From Ciborinia camelliae (lineage: Eukaryota > Ascomycota > Leotiomycetes > Helotiales > Sclerotiniaceae), in assembly GCA_025890175.1 (NCBI GenBank), contig JANPYM010000006.1, forward strand, positions 962,376 through 1,026,375: a DNA stretch of 64,000 nt, in the 5' to 3' direction. The notes under the pieces were generated by a model. The model had not been told where the DNA came from. It was given only the letters and a program-made list of their open reading frames with translations, and searched no databases. The position numbers were made by a program, and so were the translations under genes. This document shows positions 39,791 to 52,171 of this stretch, one piece after another (position 1 is the first letter of the stretch; each line of letters starts with the position of its first letter).

Positions 39791-41392
39791 ATATACCTAA
39801 AGTGATCACACTCATACCTACCTACCTACCTACCTACCTACTCACCCGACACGCACACGCACAGTTACAGTCAGGTTACAGCAAGGTGACATGTAATATG
39901 CGAGAATCTTTCGATGGATGGAAAAAAGGATGTGGTGTGGATGAGAAGGACCGAGAATGAGTACCGGGCGACTTACTAGGTCGTGGTGTGGTCTTTTTTG
40001 AGTAGGTGGTACGTGGATTGGCTTATGTTTGGTGGGTTACTAGGTAGAGAGGTGGGTAGGTAGGTAGGTATTTATTTACTGGAGGGAGTGCTAAATTCTG
40101 GGTAGGGAGGTGGTATTTGATTATTAGCTGGATTTTATTTGATATTTTGATATTTTGATATTTGATTTGATTTTGATTTTGCATTTAGGGGGGATGGGGT
40201 GGAAGTGGAAAAAGACGTTAAACTTGATTGGGTAGGAAATTATTCTCGTTTTGCATTTGGGCGCTTATTAACCTACGGTGCGGCATAAGAAAATAGATAC
40301 CGGTATTCATTTTCTCCTTTTCCATGTTTGGTTTGTGTTTGTGTTTCAGTTTTTTATATGCAAGTTTGTTATATTTTTTTGAATCGATTACTTGCTGCTC
40401 TAATGGAATTGCGTTTCGGGGGATACAGTCTAGGAGGACATAGATGTCTTTTTTGCTTGTCCATTTGATTCATTGGGAATCTATACATACCTACCTACAC
40501 ACACACATACATAATACCTACCTAGTTAGCTAGGTAGGCAAAATGCTATCTACTTAAGTGAGGCACGAGATAATATCACATTCACATTCATGACATTGCA
40601 TCCCATTCCATTCAATAAATACCTTACCTTACCTATAGTATATTACATCCATCTTCGTATCAAACCTATACCCGTGGACCTACCAGTATCAACCGAAAAA
40701 AGTTTAGCCCAGCGGCGCTTATAATCCCTCATCTTTACATTCATTCCAACATGATATGATAATGATGCATGATGCATCAACCGTGCCGCAAAGAAGAGCT
40801 CCAAAATACCTAGTAGGTGGTTAGTATCTAGGTGCTGAAAGAGAAGGGGACCCGAATCCTCGGTAAAAGCGCTTATTCACGGGTAACTTGGTATGGATGG
40901 CGGTGCTGATATTATATAATCCTTACTCCAGGTATGTATGGTAAGGTATGGGATGAAAGCTGAATCCTACCCATGAGATGAGATTCCATTTCTCCAGATA
41001 ATATAACCAATCCTACCCATATCCATACCAATCCTACCCATAGCCCTAGGTAGTATTAAAAAAACATGCCAACTTAGCAATTACTCTACCAGAGACAGCC
41101 TACGACTCGGAAAAGACTCGAATTCGAACACGAACCAACCAGGATTTCCCGAGTCCCATTCAGTAGGTAATTAAAGAAAATGAAGCGAAAGAATGTGCCA
41201 TTGCCGGACATATACCACCTCACTATAACTAACCATCCAACTAGGTAACTAGTCCTCCGTCCGTATCTAGACTACCTACTTTACTTTCTCCGTGATTGAC
41301 GGAGTACGGGTTTTCTCCTTTCACTTGCATATATACAACGCCATACATACATACCGACCTACATACCTAGAATACCCACGGTAGTTAGTCGC

Positions 41393-41423
<31 letters not shown>

Positions 41424-42396
41424 GATAGATACCTAGGTAAAAAGGTAAAAAGGTATCTTGAGCATGATAATAATTAATACAATTAATACAATATATAATA
41501 TAAATGGCGATCTCTATATACCTACCTCCATACAATAGTCAGTCAATCAGTCTATGGTATTCCATACATAGTACCTATAGTAAGTAGGTAGGACTCCTGC
41601 GAGGATAGGAGCTAGGATTACTGACGACGTACATACATACATATACGGAGTTTTAATATCAATATCAATATCGATATCGATATGAATATTGCACCAAAAA
41701 AGCCTACATATATATATATATCGTAAAATTTCAATTACCATACCATACCAAACCAAACTAAACCATTGCGAAAATCAATCTTCAAACCAAATTTCAATTT
41801 CAATTTCAATTTTCAGCACTCAGCACTCAGCACTCAACATTATTCCTCACCTCGGCTTCGGATTTCCTATTTGCGTAGTAAACCGATCCATCCATCCAAC
41901 CATCCATTCGACAAAGTATCTAGCTCGGGTATTGGGGGCTAGTGATGCTCACGCTCGTGCTTCCACTGTGCTTCCATTGTGTTCGCTCAACTGAGTTGTA
42001 CGGTCGTAAGACTGACCAATCGGGGCAGAAGGCCTGTTTTTTTTTTTGGGCGGAGCCGGATGCGGTATGGGGAGAATCCTTTCGGTTGGGGGAGTTGGTT
42101 GGGTATGGACGGGGGAAGAAGGGAGGGAATTGAGTGATGGGCGATGATATTGATGTTGATATTTTGCGACGGGTGAGCTTTTGATGGTGCGAGTGAGATG
42201 CTTCATTTATGTGATACTCACCTTACTCACTTCACTCACTTCACCAGACAGTCAAGCAAAAAACCCAAAAGGTCAGAAATGGGTTGATAAGTTTTCCAAT
42301 ATTTTATGTGATTTTTATTTTTTCTCGGCATCAAGTTTGAGTTCAAGATGACCTACATACACGCCGTATTCCTCCTCTTTCCACACATAGCAATCC

Positions 42397-42911
42397 ATGT
42401 ACCAGCCATGCAATCACCGTGCATCCAACAATCCTCACAACCAGCATGAAAGATTTCCCTCCAGTAAATCCGCAACCCTAAGCCCGAGAAAAGAAAACCC
42501 CGCATCGAAACCTCCATCTGACTCTATCCACCGGACAAGCGAAAGACTTCAGCCTTCTCCCATCCCACATCTGCTCATCATACATCAAGTACAACAGGCC
42601 TTGAGAAATGCATGGAAGAAGTACGTAGTGATGAGCTACCATCCCATCCCATTTGCCCTTCACTTCCTCCCCGACCAAGATATCCGAATCCGCTACCAAA
42701 ACCGCCCCCAATATCAACCACGCATCCCCCAACCGAGAAGATCCGATCGCCCGACTCGCAGGTATTGATCGATCCCCATACAATTCGAGATGAAGAGGCG
42801 ATATCGAGTTTTGGATTTCGTCAAGGGTCCATAGGGACTATCCCGATAGGAAAAAAGTCGATCCGGGCTTTCCATCTTCGCCTCAAACAAATCCCAATCA
42901 ATCTCGACTAG
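42397..42911 (+). CDS. Possible small spliced gene, unknown product
   Basis: Three segments stay in one frame when two consensus-like introns are removed: 42397-42624, 42680-42761 and 42826-42911 (introns 55 and 64 bp, GT-AG), giving 131 residues starting MYQPCNHRAS and ending KQIPINLD. Reading through the second intron instead gives a 113-residue product ending at 42,793. The middle exon reads ISESATKTAPNINHASPN, more protein-like than the unspliced frame. Basic, serine/proline-rich, no known domain. An acceptor-like site (CACATAG) directly precedes the ATG, so an upstream exon is also possible. Confidence 0.35.
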
Positions 42912-43988
42912 CGAAAAGATGTGGGAAATGTTGCAGTTTGATGATAGATACATGTGTATCATCTAAACAATTTGTCCGCTCGTCCGTCCTTACAATCCGA
43001 TGCGAAGAGAACAAGAAGAAGAAAAATCCGGTCTCTCGTTCATTGGCTCTTTTTTATATCAATCAATCCGCGCTGCAGATGATATGATTGATGATTCCCA
43101 GCTTTGCAAGTTTTTACAATTTCTATTTTTTTTCTTCTTCATGAATCCATAAATCATATGTAGGTATGCCCTTGATCTTTTGTCCAAGCAAAATCCACAA
43201 GCATCCATGATTCATAAATTCGTATAAAAAAAAGAAGAAAAAAAGAAAAGAAAAACAGAAACCCCCCAAAGAGGGAGGATATTGAACGTAGAAAAAGCCG
43301 GTTTTTCCTTCCCCCCAAGACAAAGATGTAAAGATGATATTTTCAAAATCCCAGATCAAAAAGAAGAAGAAGAAGAAAAAAGAAAAATACAAAAAAATAT
43401 ATCCAGACGCGCCCGTGAAGCCCTGCATTGCTGCGTTATCCTCTTAATAAGGTATTCTCTTTATGATGATCAGAAAAAGTCTTGGAACCGTGCCAGTAAA
43501 ATGCTTCAAAAATAACCCGCCCGTAGGTCCTGCCATATGCGATGAAAGGAAAATTTGGTGGAACCGGTCTTGCGGTCGTGTGATGTCGATGTCGTGTAAA
43601 AGCAAAACCCCAAACTAGCCACGCTAAAATAAATCAAAAAGGTACAAATGATGATGATGATGATGAGAAAAAATTGGTATCCTATTATGTATTTATAATG
43701 AAAGGAGATGGTGGTGGTTCTTGCTGATTATTAAGTATGATTTGTTCCCTGGATATCATTGGTTCACTCGATCGCTGATGAGGATGATAATGAAGATGTA
43801 AAAACGCCGTATGTGCCCTCGGAGGTATCAAATGCCGCTAAATAAGTTTGCCGATGCCCATGTATGTATGTAATGTTTGTTATCTTGTACAAAAGCTTTG
43901 AGCCATGGTGTGGTGAGTGATATGGTCGCCTGACCTAAACCCCGGGGCGGGTAGTAGGAGGATTATTCAAAGATCCAGGCCTTGGTTG
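42912..43988. other. Intergenic, no gene supported
   Basis: Contains purine-rich A/G runs (43.2-43.4 kb) and ATG trinucleotide repeats at about 43.65 kb. Includes the 3' end of the unknown gene on the minus strand. Confidence 0.55.
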
Positions 43989-45038
43989 TCACATCGTTGT
44001 GGCGTACTCTTGATATCGGTCCCATCCACCTCCGAACCCACCAAATCCACCATATCCCATACCAATACCACAGTGTTGTTGTGCTAGCATACTTGGTAAG
44101 GGAAGTGCTGGAATCGGCGCACTCACTTGTGGTGAGCTATAGAAAAGTCCGGCTGTGGTGAATGGTTGACTGTAGGATGGTGTGGGAGAAGGTAATTGAA
44201 CCTCATTTAAGCCCATACTTGCCCATAAAGATTGGGTATCGGTCGAAGATGACATAGAAGATGTTGTACTTGGACTTGAAGGAACCATCCTCCATGGGTC
44301 GACAGGAGCTGCGGTAGTTACTGTTATCGTGGGTTGCGACCACCAATTCATGCCAGCGGGTGAGCTAGGCAATAAAGTGGGAGGTCTGACCACATCGACA
44401 ATCCTTGGTGGTGGGGGGAGTAGAGGAAGGAGAAGTCCCATGATGTTGTTCTTAACCTCATCACTTTTACCACATAACAATTCACCAGCTCCATCTTCTT
44501 CCAGTCCCTCCAATGCAGAGACATGGGTTCGGTAGACGAACTTGTTGATAGCTTGAATGAAATCCTCGTGCATCTTCTTCACTTGTTGATCTTTCTCTGA
44601 CCAGTTGTAGGTGTTCGCTGCGATATCTAGGCAATGAACTTCCTTGTGGAACTCGATGAGGGATTCTATCGTATCTGGAGTAAGTTTGAAAGCAACCTCG
44701 TTTCTTAATACCATGTCCACATGAACAACGTAAGCTTCGATATGAATGATTTGATAGTTGAATAGAGCTTCAACCAATGGATTTGAGTCTTCGCGTCTTT
44801 GTTCCGGAGCTTTCGATAACATCAAAGATCCAAGAGTCCATATCGCTGTTGACGATGATAACGTTTCTGTTAAACATCTTTGGTGTTGAGGTACACTGTT
44901 GAGAGGACGCTTTATGCGATTTATACGCTTTAACGTTTGTGTTAACCATGGCTCAACTTTTGAACTTAACACAACATTGACAGATGAAGCTCTTGGTGCA
45001 AAAGCAGCTGCCGAAGCAGGAAGTAATTGAGGAGGCAT
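43989..45038 (-). CDS. Hypothetical protein, helical core with Pro/Ser-rich tail
   Basis: Single uninterrupted exon of 349 residues, family not recognised. Residues 1-25 are alanine/proline-rich (MPPQLLPASAAAFAPRASS). Residues about 30-190 look like a compact all-alpha domain, with NPLVEALFNYQIIHIEAYVV near 86 and IESLIEFHKEVHCLDIAANT near 123. After about residue 205 the chain becomes proline, serine and threonine-rich and ends in a glycine-rich GIGMGYGGFGGFGGG segment. No signal peptide, membrane span or catalytic motif is visible. Length, clean frame and biased third positions argue that it is real. Confidence 0.75.
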   Translation of the reverse strand: MPPQLLPASAAAFAPRASSVNVVLSSKVEPWLTQTLKRINRIKRPLNSVPQHQRCLTETLSSSTAIWTLGSLMLSKAPEQRREDSNPLVEALFNYQIIHIEAYVVHVDMVLRNEVAFKLTPDTIESLIEFHKEVHCLDIAANTYNWSEKDQQVKKMHEDFIQAINKFVYRTHVSALEGLEEDGAGELLCGKSDEVKNNIMGLLLPLLPPPPRIVDVVRPPTLLPSSPAGMNWWSQPTITVTTAAPVDPWRMVPSSPSTTSSMSSSTDTQSLWASMGLNEVQLPSPTPSYSQPFTTAGLFYSSPQVSAPIPALPLPSMLAQQHCGIGMGYGGFGGFGGGWDRYQEYATTM

Positions 45039-47815
45039 TGAGACGAAGTTTGATGGAAAATATGGGAAGCCGATTTAGAGCGATGATACGGATAGATATT
45101 CGAGAACAAAAAGGTCAAGGGTATGAGGAGAGGCGAGAGCGTGACGTGAGAAAGATACGGGAAACCAAAAAAAAAATCAGAACTTTGAAAATAAAATGAA
45201 GATAAATCTTTTGGCGGTCCCGAGACAAGGGATCTATTTTGCGCGCCTTGAATAAGTAATGAAAGAGTTATGGACGAATGAGGTCGTGAAGAAGGGAAGG
45301 GTAAGTGAAAAGAGTTGAAGGGTATGGTGGGGTTGTTATAAGAGCTTAGGGAGGTCAACGATCAACTACGGTACTACTCCGTAGTTAAGCGTGTTAAGCG
45401 GCGGGATCGGCTCGTAGGGATGAAGGGGTGAATAATTTATGATAAAATAATAGATGGGAAAATCTCGAATTCCCTTAATAGTAGCCGTAGGGTTTAAGTT
45501 AAGTTTTAACTCGTGCTAGTCTCCTAGACGTAGCCACTTCTTTTCCGAAGGCTAGATTGAGTTTGGGTAATATTTGTGTGGTGGAAGAGACTAGGAGTAG
45601 ATACTAGAAGTGGTAAAGTGTGGCAGAGGAAAAAGGTTCAAGGTCTTGTATGTAGATTACACCAATGCCACCTCCATTCCCCGTCTCCACTTACATCTTG
45701 ATTCTTGAAAAAACCCTCCGATAAAATGCCTCATTCGTTAGCAAAGATCGAAAAGGATTACGGGTCTGGGACCTGGGTGACTGGGTGACTGGGTCTCTGA
45801 GTCTGTGGAAACAAAAGATCCAGTACCTACTTGAAGGGCCCACGCCCACGCCCACGCACGCCCACTGCCCACTGCCCGCTGCCCACTGCCCACTGCCCAG
45901 TCAGACTTCACTCCAGTTAGGCAGGGCTCATCAGTAGGGTGTCCTGGGTATGATAGCGTAGCTTCAATAATAATATGGCAGTCGCTACTCCATAATAATG
46001 CAGTAGTAAAAAATCACTAAAGTCACTAAAGTATAGCTGGGGCAGTGCTGCATTAGACCTGCATAACACTAAAAGAGGGTAGAGTGAAGAGTGAAGGGTC
46101 CCTGACACCTTGCCCCCTGTCTCTTGATATGACTTACAATGAGTTTTCACTTATCCACTTTCAGTCATCACTGCAGCTGAAAATAATATGCAGAAGCAGA
46201 AATCATCTTTGCACTTTACTTCCCGGTATCGTGGAGCAGATTCTATTTGGCCACTACAGTAACCTTAACGACCATCTCATATAGAAAAGATTCATCATGC
46301 ATGCACGGCCGTACCACAGCCTACAACCACCGAGAGACACACGACGGAATATGATGAATGGTAGAATGATCATAAAATGGTGGCCATCATGATATTGGTA
46401 GGTATTGATATTGATATTGATATTGCCGAGGATGTAATATGGAGATAATCATCAGAATAATGGGATGGGATGGGATGGGATATCCTCCTTAACATCGTAT
46501 TTAATAACCTTACCTGTTTGATTCCCGTCCTCCCGTTTTGGGGTGCCGCTTTTAAAGTTGGTTTAGTTGGAAGGTTAGATGTTAGATGTTAGCTATTAGC
46601 TATTAAGCTATTGGTAGGTAGCTATTTAGCTGTTAGTTTAGCTGTTAGCTGTTAGCTGATAGCTGATAGTTGATAAAGTTTGCATGTATGGATGGGAATA
46701 GTCGTCTTTTTTTGGTACCTACGAAAGGATGAATTATGGGAACTATGGACTCCGGAGTACTTATTATACCTCCCTAATATAGTAATATTATGTCAATCCC
46801 GAGTTATCAATCAAATCACGGATGAACTCCATTATTGGAATTCAAGATATTAAATCTTAGTAGTTGGTACCAATCAGAATGTCAAAGAAGACTATTCCAT
46901 GAAATTGTAAAGATTATACTTTCCCCAAACTTCCCCAATAACTTTTGATTAATCTCATGAGGCCCTTGATATAATCATTACTATAAAGTTTGTTTCTACA
47001 TTGCGGATTCGATGCTTAAAAATGCTGAAGATTTCTCACTGCATTATCGCGGTGGATGGATGAATGGGGTTCTTCCTCGGCTTTTCCTCACGGAATTTCG
47101 CAATGCTACCTTACCACTTTACCACTTTACCACATCCCCTTCCCCTTCCCCTTCCCCAAATCCCAATACTACCTACTCAAGTTAAAACCATGTCTTAATA
47201 TAATTCTCCATATTAGATGTCAACATCGGCGTTATTTGCCCAAGCCAACCGATATCATCAATATCATCTGGCCTCACCTTCGACCGGCGATGAAAAGATG
47301 ACTTGCATCAAGCCCAAACCTGCACCTCCACACAGCACAGCACAGGACAGGACAGGACAATGCATACGCATATTCAGCGCATACTGAAAGGCAGAAAAAT
47401 GATAATCGTAAGCTTGCGTCAACAATGTGAAACAGCCTACAATTTTTACAGTGAGTCCATTCAATACGAAGAATTTCTTAATCTCATGCATCTACATAGT
47501 ATACTTAGGTATTGGAGATTAAGAGACCTCTCTAAAGCCTCACAGCGATTATGGATCTCCAAGTCTCAGACTGAGGGGGCAGATGGCCGGATATTGAACC
47601 TATCTCATCGATAATTTATCCAGGTATATGCCAAAATTGGAATCTCCTGCATGAGTCGATTTCGAAGTTCCAGAACTCTCCTGACATGTTTTTTCTTCGT
47701 GCGAGCCATGCACCAAGTCAAGCACGTCAAGCAGCGAGAGACACTCTTTCTAGGGTATGACGGACGAAACATCTCTTGAAGGTGGACTGTGGATGGTAAA
47801 AATGCTTGAATCTTA
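45039..47815. other. 2.8-kb intergenic region with simple repeats
   Basis: Visible content: GC-rich CCCACGCCCACTGCCCA repeats at 45,838-45,900, GGGAT repeats near 46,462-46,480, degenerate TTAGCTGTTAGCTG repeats at about 46,575-46,675, and CCTTCC runs near 47.14 kb. Open frames are short and unconvincing. Confidence 0.55.
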
Positions 47816-48492
47816 CTAGACCGAGTCGTCGTCGTTGAATCTGAGCCTGTAGATGGCATTTATCTCAAAAGCCAATCCCGGTTGAAAAAATAGTGTCGCT
47901 GTCAAAAGGTCGTTTATGGCTTCTGATTCGCACAAAGCCAGTTATCGAGCCGGTGCAAGTCGTGCCAACCACAACCGTCTAAACTTACTGTTCCACCAGC
48001 CATGCACCTGCAACGATGGGATGTCTGACTCGGGGAAGTATAAGAAGGATGATTGATAGTATTCGTTGAAGCGTTGAAGGTTGTTGCCCCCTTCACGCAC
48101 AGATATACCGGTAGGAGCAACATCGTGCCTGTGGAGATGCATAGGAACCTGTTCCTGCGATGCAAATTCAGGGTCTATACTAGCAGTAACCCACCATCAC
48201 AGCATAGCATGAACCTCGGAGAAGCACAGTCATTGAATAGATCTCGGTGTACGCGTTCTAAGGTATCCTCCGTACGATAGTGATAGGATGTAACGAAGTG
48301 TGGCGACGTTGAGCAATCTAAATTCTTTCCAAGTTCCCATTTCCCATTCCACATGCTTTTTCCGAAGTTTTGGGCTTGTATTTCTATAATTAGATACCTA
48401 TTAACCTCAAGCTTAACCAACCCACCCGACCTAATTGGAACCTTGGAGACTGCCGAATTGGTGTTGGAAACTTTGCTACTTGATCTGGGCAT
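47816..48492 (-). CDS. Possible three-exon gene, unknown product
   Basis: A frame-consistent model on the minus strand uses 48492-48253, 48154-47989 and 47898-47816, with introns of 98 and 90 bp; the second has a perfect GTAAGT donor and a GACAG acceptor. It gives 162 residues starting MPRSSSKVSN. The two downstream exons read convincingly (GISVREGGNNLQRFNEYYQS, then across the splice HGWWNTTLFFQPGLAFEINA, ending FNDDDSV). The first exon is uncertain: the frame could instead continue past 48,253 and break near 48,180. No known domain recognised. Could also be a decayed gene. Confidence 0.4.
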
Positions 48493-51264
48493 GATGATCG
48501 GCTTTTTCTCGTTTTGCACCGCCACGAAAGGGGTTTTAACAGTTGCCAATTAACTATCTTGCAGATGTTCTCGCTGCTTTTTGAATAATACCTAGGTACC
48601 TAAGTAGGTAATGATAATCAACGGGCTTGCCCGAGCAGGGCTACCATAAACTAAACTTCATACGGGCTTAGAGCCTTTTTGATTCCGGCATTAAATCTCT
48701 GACTGCCATGACGGGATCCATCATCTGGATTCTGGAGACTGGTACGGACCGTACGGTACGACGGTAGGACTTATCGCAAAGAAAAAAAACATCGATATCT
48801 CCGCAGTCCACACCACACCACATCACACCACACAAATAAATTATAATCCATAGATATCTTATTATCTTTGAACCTCGGATTCATTCATAACTTCACAAGC
48901 CTACAGTAGCATCAATACCAATACCTAGGTATGTATCATCAACTCACGAGATCAATTTTCAAACCCCTTCACTCTCGTGACTTTCATTTGATTTAATGGT
49001 CAAAGGCATTTCAATGGTGGAGAATCTGCCCGTGGAGGATATGATCATGATCATGATCACATCATCACAAGGACACAAAAAACCCAACTCCCTCCGTGAC
49101 CACTGACTACCTGAGTATCTTACGGTGAGCAAATATTCCCAGTTTTTCAATCTATTATATGCGCATTGCGTTGCGTATTGTACTCCATCTGCCCTGCCCT
49201 TGCCCGCATCAAAGCGCTTTTAAGCATGTTCATCTTGATTGATGCCCGAGAAATCTCACCTCTCCTCACCTCACCTCACCTCCGTCTACAAATTTTGTAC
49301 AGCTGGAGTACAGTACTGTAGCAACTTTGCAAGGAATACATTAAAGGCGTAACATCAACAGGTGACTCTACATGCGCGCTTAGATACTTGGGCTTTATGG
49401 TACGAAAAGAGGGTACAAACGCAGTGTGACGCATGGAATCGGCTTTTCATTTCCTGGAATTCGGAAAAGCCAGTTGCGGATTCGTCCAGAAGATATTTCG
49501 ATATCATTTCATTCGGATCGACGATACGATTTGGCGCCGTGCCCTGTCCTTTTCTCGACCCATGCTCATGCTTTATCCACATGAGATCTATCATATCGTC
49601 CGAGGTTTATAGTATTGATCTATCTAGAACAGGAGAACGAACTAACTGCCGATTCCAAACAAATCCAATGTAAGGTAACTAAGGTCAAGTAAGTGGAGGG
49701 TAGCCATTTGTTTCAGGTTTCATGGTAAAAGTCGATGAACCTATCAATGGATACCCATCAGGAATCCCTTGCTAATTGTTATATCAGGCTTTCAAATATA
49801 TTTCCAAATGTAACATGCCCATACATATTGATGACCACAACACGGTGGTGACACACTGAACTGACACTGTGACAGTGCTATCTATCTATGAGTTCAATGG
49901 CTTCGGGTTTATCGATGCGGGTTATGTTATCAGATCAAGATAACATATCACCATATCCATATCCATATCCATATCCATATCCATCCATATCCAGTACGGA
50001 GTATATTGATCTTAGTCAGGGGATCACGAACAAGTAGGTAATAAAATAACCTTACGAATATACGGCCGGCCACGCCACGCCGATATCCCAAAAGTCTGTA
50101 CGGTATGAGTACAGGTATAACACGATCAACGTGGCATAGGTAGGTATCCTAGAACAGCTGAACACCGGGAGAAAAATATCTGCAAAGCGTTTCTCTCTTT
50201 CCTAGACCGTCGATGCCAGCGAGAGAGGCGACAAGAGGCGAAAATTTTCGTTGAGGGTAAAAATACGCAGCAATACGCATAAAGCCGTTCGTAATCGTGA
50301 ATCGGGAACAGACTATTTTTTTTTCATTTATCACGGACGATAGGTTGAACGGTGCGCGGCGACCTAGGGTAGATAGCTGCTGTGCTGTGGCAGTGCAACA
50401 CCACACCACACCACACCACGTCAATTCTTTTGGTTTGTCATAATGTTGTCATTGTCATTCCCTTGTCATTCTTGTCATTCTCAAAACAAATACGGAGCAC
50501 AGTCTATATGTGGTATGTACAGTACCTCCTGTTCATCAAGTTTTATTACCGGTCATTACTAATCAAGAACCAAGAATACTTTGCCTTGGGGAGAGTATAC
50601 CAAATGTAAGCGCAAGACCGAGAAGTCACGAGAAGAATGTTCAAGTGATCATTTCGTGACCCAAGCCAACCTTCAGCTGCAACCCTAGCTGCAGCCATCC
50701 TTTCCTTTCAACATCTGGCTCGTGCAAGATTCCTCAATTGGGAATCTGGAAGTACCTACCTACCTACCTACCTACCTCCTGTATGTCAGCTTCGCTTTCG
50801 CATCGGTTGAAAGCGGGGTTGCGATCATCCCATGATACATGAGTATCATAATAGCTATTTTTTTTATAAAAAAAAAAAAGATATACATACAGTAGCCTTG
50901 TTTTTGCTTCAGCCTTGCTCTTTTTTGACTAATAATATTATTTCGGGATATGCGTGGATGGGTGGATGGGTGATCAAGTCAAGTGAACCTGTATATTCGT
51001 CAGTTCGAAACATGTGCTCAAATGAATACCCCTCATTCGTGTTTGGATTGACTGTTACTCGTGAGCACCTTCCCCTTCTATATTCAAAATCATAGCATAG
51101 TAGCATAGCATAGCATAGCATTGCAGCATCAATATCAATGAAACAAGCGCATTACAGTACCTTGCATTCAATCATCTCATCTCATCTCATCAAATCAGAC
51201 ATCATCCGATCAGCCACCAGAAAGTAGTATACCTACCTAGTAGGTAGTAACACAAAACCACACC
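48493..51264. other. 2.8-kb region with simple repeats, no gene supported
   Basis: Visible content: CACACCA repeats near 48.81 and 50.40 kb, CTCAC repeats near 49.26 kb, CCATAT repeats at about 49,953-49,993, TAGCA repeats near 51.09-51.12 kb and CATCT repeats near 51.17 kb. A 79-codon frame at 49,355-49,594 (-) is too weak to call. Confidence 0.55.
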
Positions 51265-52171
51265 ATGGAACGAGTCCGCAGACTCTCCGAAGTTATCCTC
51301 CGCACAATCAGCCCCATCTTCCCCTCCCAACCTCCCCCCCACCGACATCTCCCTCACCCCCGCCCAATCCGACGCNNNNNNNNNNCTCCCCCCACCGACA
51401 TCTCCCTCACCCCCGCCCAATCCGACGCCCTCATCAAATACCAACGGCATCTCCCCCACCCATGGCACCTCGGCCCCCGCGCATTCCTCATAGCCGAGAT
51501 CGTCGACACGGAAAGCTCAAGTCTCAAAATCCACAAAGCTCTCCTCAAACACGGCATCATCACCGAAGTCCACCCGTCCCCGTACCCCCCTCCCCCCATC
51601 ACCATCAGCCCGGTCAAAACATCCGCCATCACCAAGAATTTCCCGCACCAGCTGGCATCCACGGGCCTCTCGATGCGCGGACAAAAAAATCCTCGTCGCG
51701 CTCCTCTGTTTCTGGGACGAGGAGTGGAGACGCTGGGGTCGTCTCGAGCGCCGGGAACGCGATATCCATGACCAGATGGGAATTGCGAGACGGGCGGGGA
51801 ATCATCGGGCCTTGGCTTTCTTTGCAGCGGAGCTGGAGGCGGTGTTGAGGGGCAAGGGTTTGTTGTGGAGTGAACGGGAGGAGAATCGACGGAGGAGCTT
51901 GGGAAATGGCGATTCTTTGGTGGGTGCTGGTGCAAGTGCGAGAGGTGTGGATGGGGATGCGAGAGATCAGTTACCGAGTTATCGAGATTCCACAACCTAT
52001 GGGATTACGACGCAGATCGCGACGGGCGGTGCAGCTAGGGTCTTGCGGAATGGGAGTCTGGATGAAGATCAATTACCTAGTTATGGGGATTTGATCGCGG
52101 GGGAGGATCATGATGATGATCATAATGTTGATGATGCTGATGAGGGAGAAATCGAGCGAACTCCAAATTAG
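51265..52171 (+). CDS. Unknown gene interrupted by an assembly gap and a frame break
   Basis: Family not recognised. The start reads MERVRRLSEVILRTISPIFP. A 10-N gap (51,376-51,385) follows, and about 40 bases left of it recur immediately right of it. Collapsing this duplication, using six C rather than seven in the C run, makes the frame continuous (PPTDISLTPAQSDALI, HPWHLGPRAFLIAEIVDTES). A second break lies between about 51,580 and 51,690: the conserved-looking part KILVALLCFWDEEWRRWGRL is one frame away. Either one surplus base near 51,680 (LSMR then DKKILV) or a 70-bp intron 51,582-51,651 would repair it. The C-terminal part (to the stop at 52,171) is Asp/His-rich with two QLPSY motifs. 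Likely a soluble intracellular protein of about 280-300 residues. Confidence 0.6.
51376..51385. other. Assembly gap of 10 N with duplicated flanks
   Basis: The roughly 40 bases ending at 51,375 are repeated from 51,386 onward, except that the C run after CT has seven C on the left and six on the right. This is the signature of two overlapping contig ends placed side by side, not a biological duplication. Confidence 0.9.

Larger units (their letters stand above)
37166..42396. other. 5.2-kb gene-poor region, microsatellites and 26-bp motif cluster
   Basis: No open frame here resembles a protein. Visible content: CAGAC repeats at about 38,257-38,280, CATAACATAA repeats near 38.66-38.69 kb, ATGCATC repeats at 39.25-39.29 kb, ACCTACCT at about 39,818-39,840, GATATTTT repeats near 40.14 kb, an (AT)n run at about 41,398-41,422, and four copies of a 26-bp dyad motif. 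It lies downstream of pectate lyase; RNA data would be needed to see non-coding transcripts. Confidence 0.6.

Noticed and set aside
49355..49594. 79-codon ATG-started frame on the minus strand
   Set aside because: Residue composition is plausible, but there is an overlapping longer frame on the + strand, no motif and no clear splice partner.
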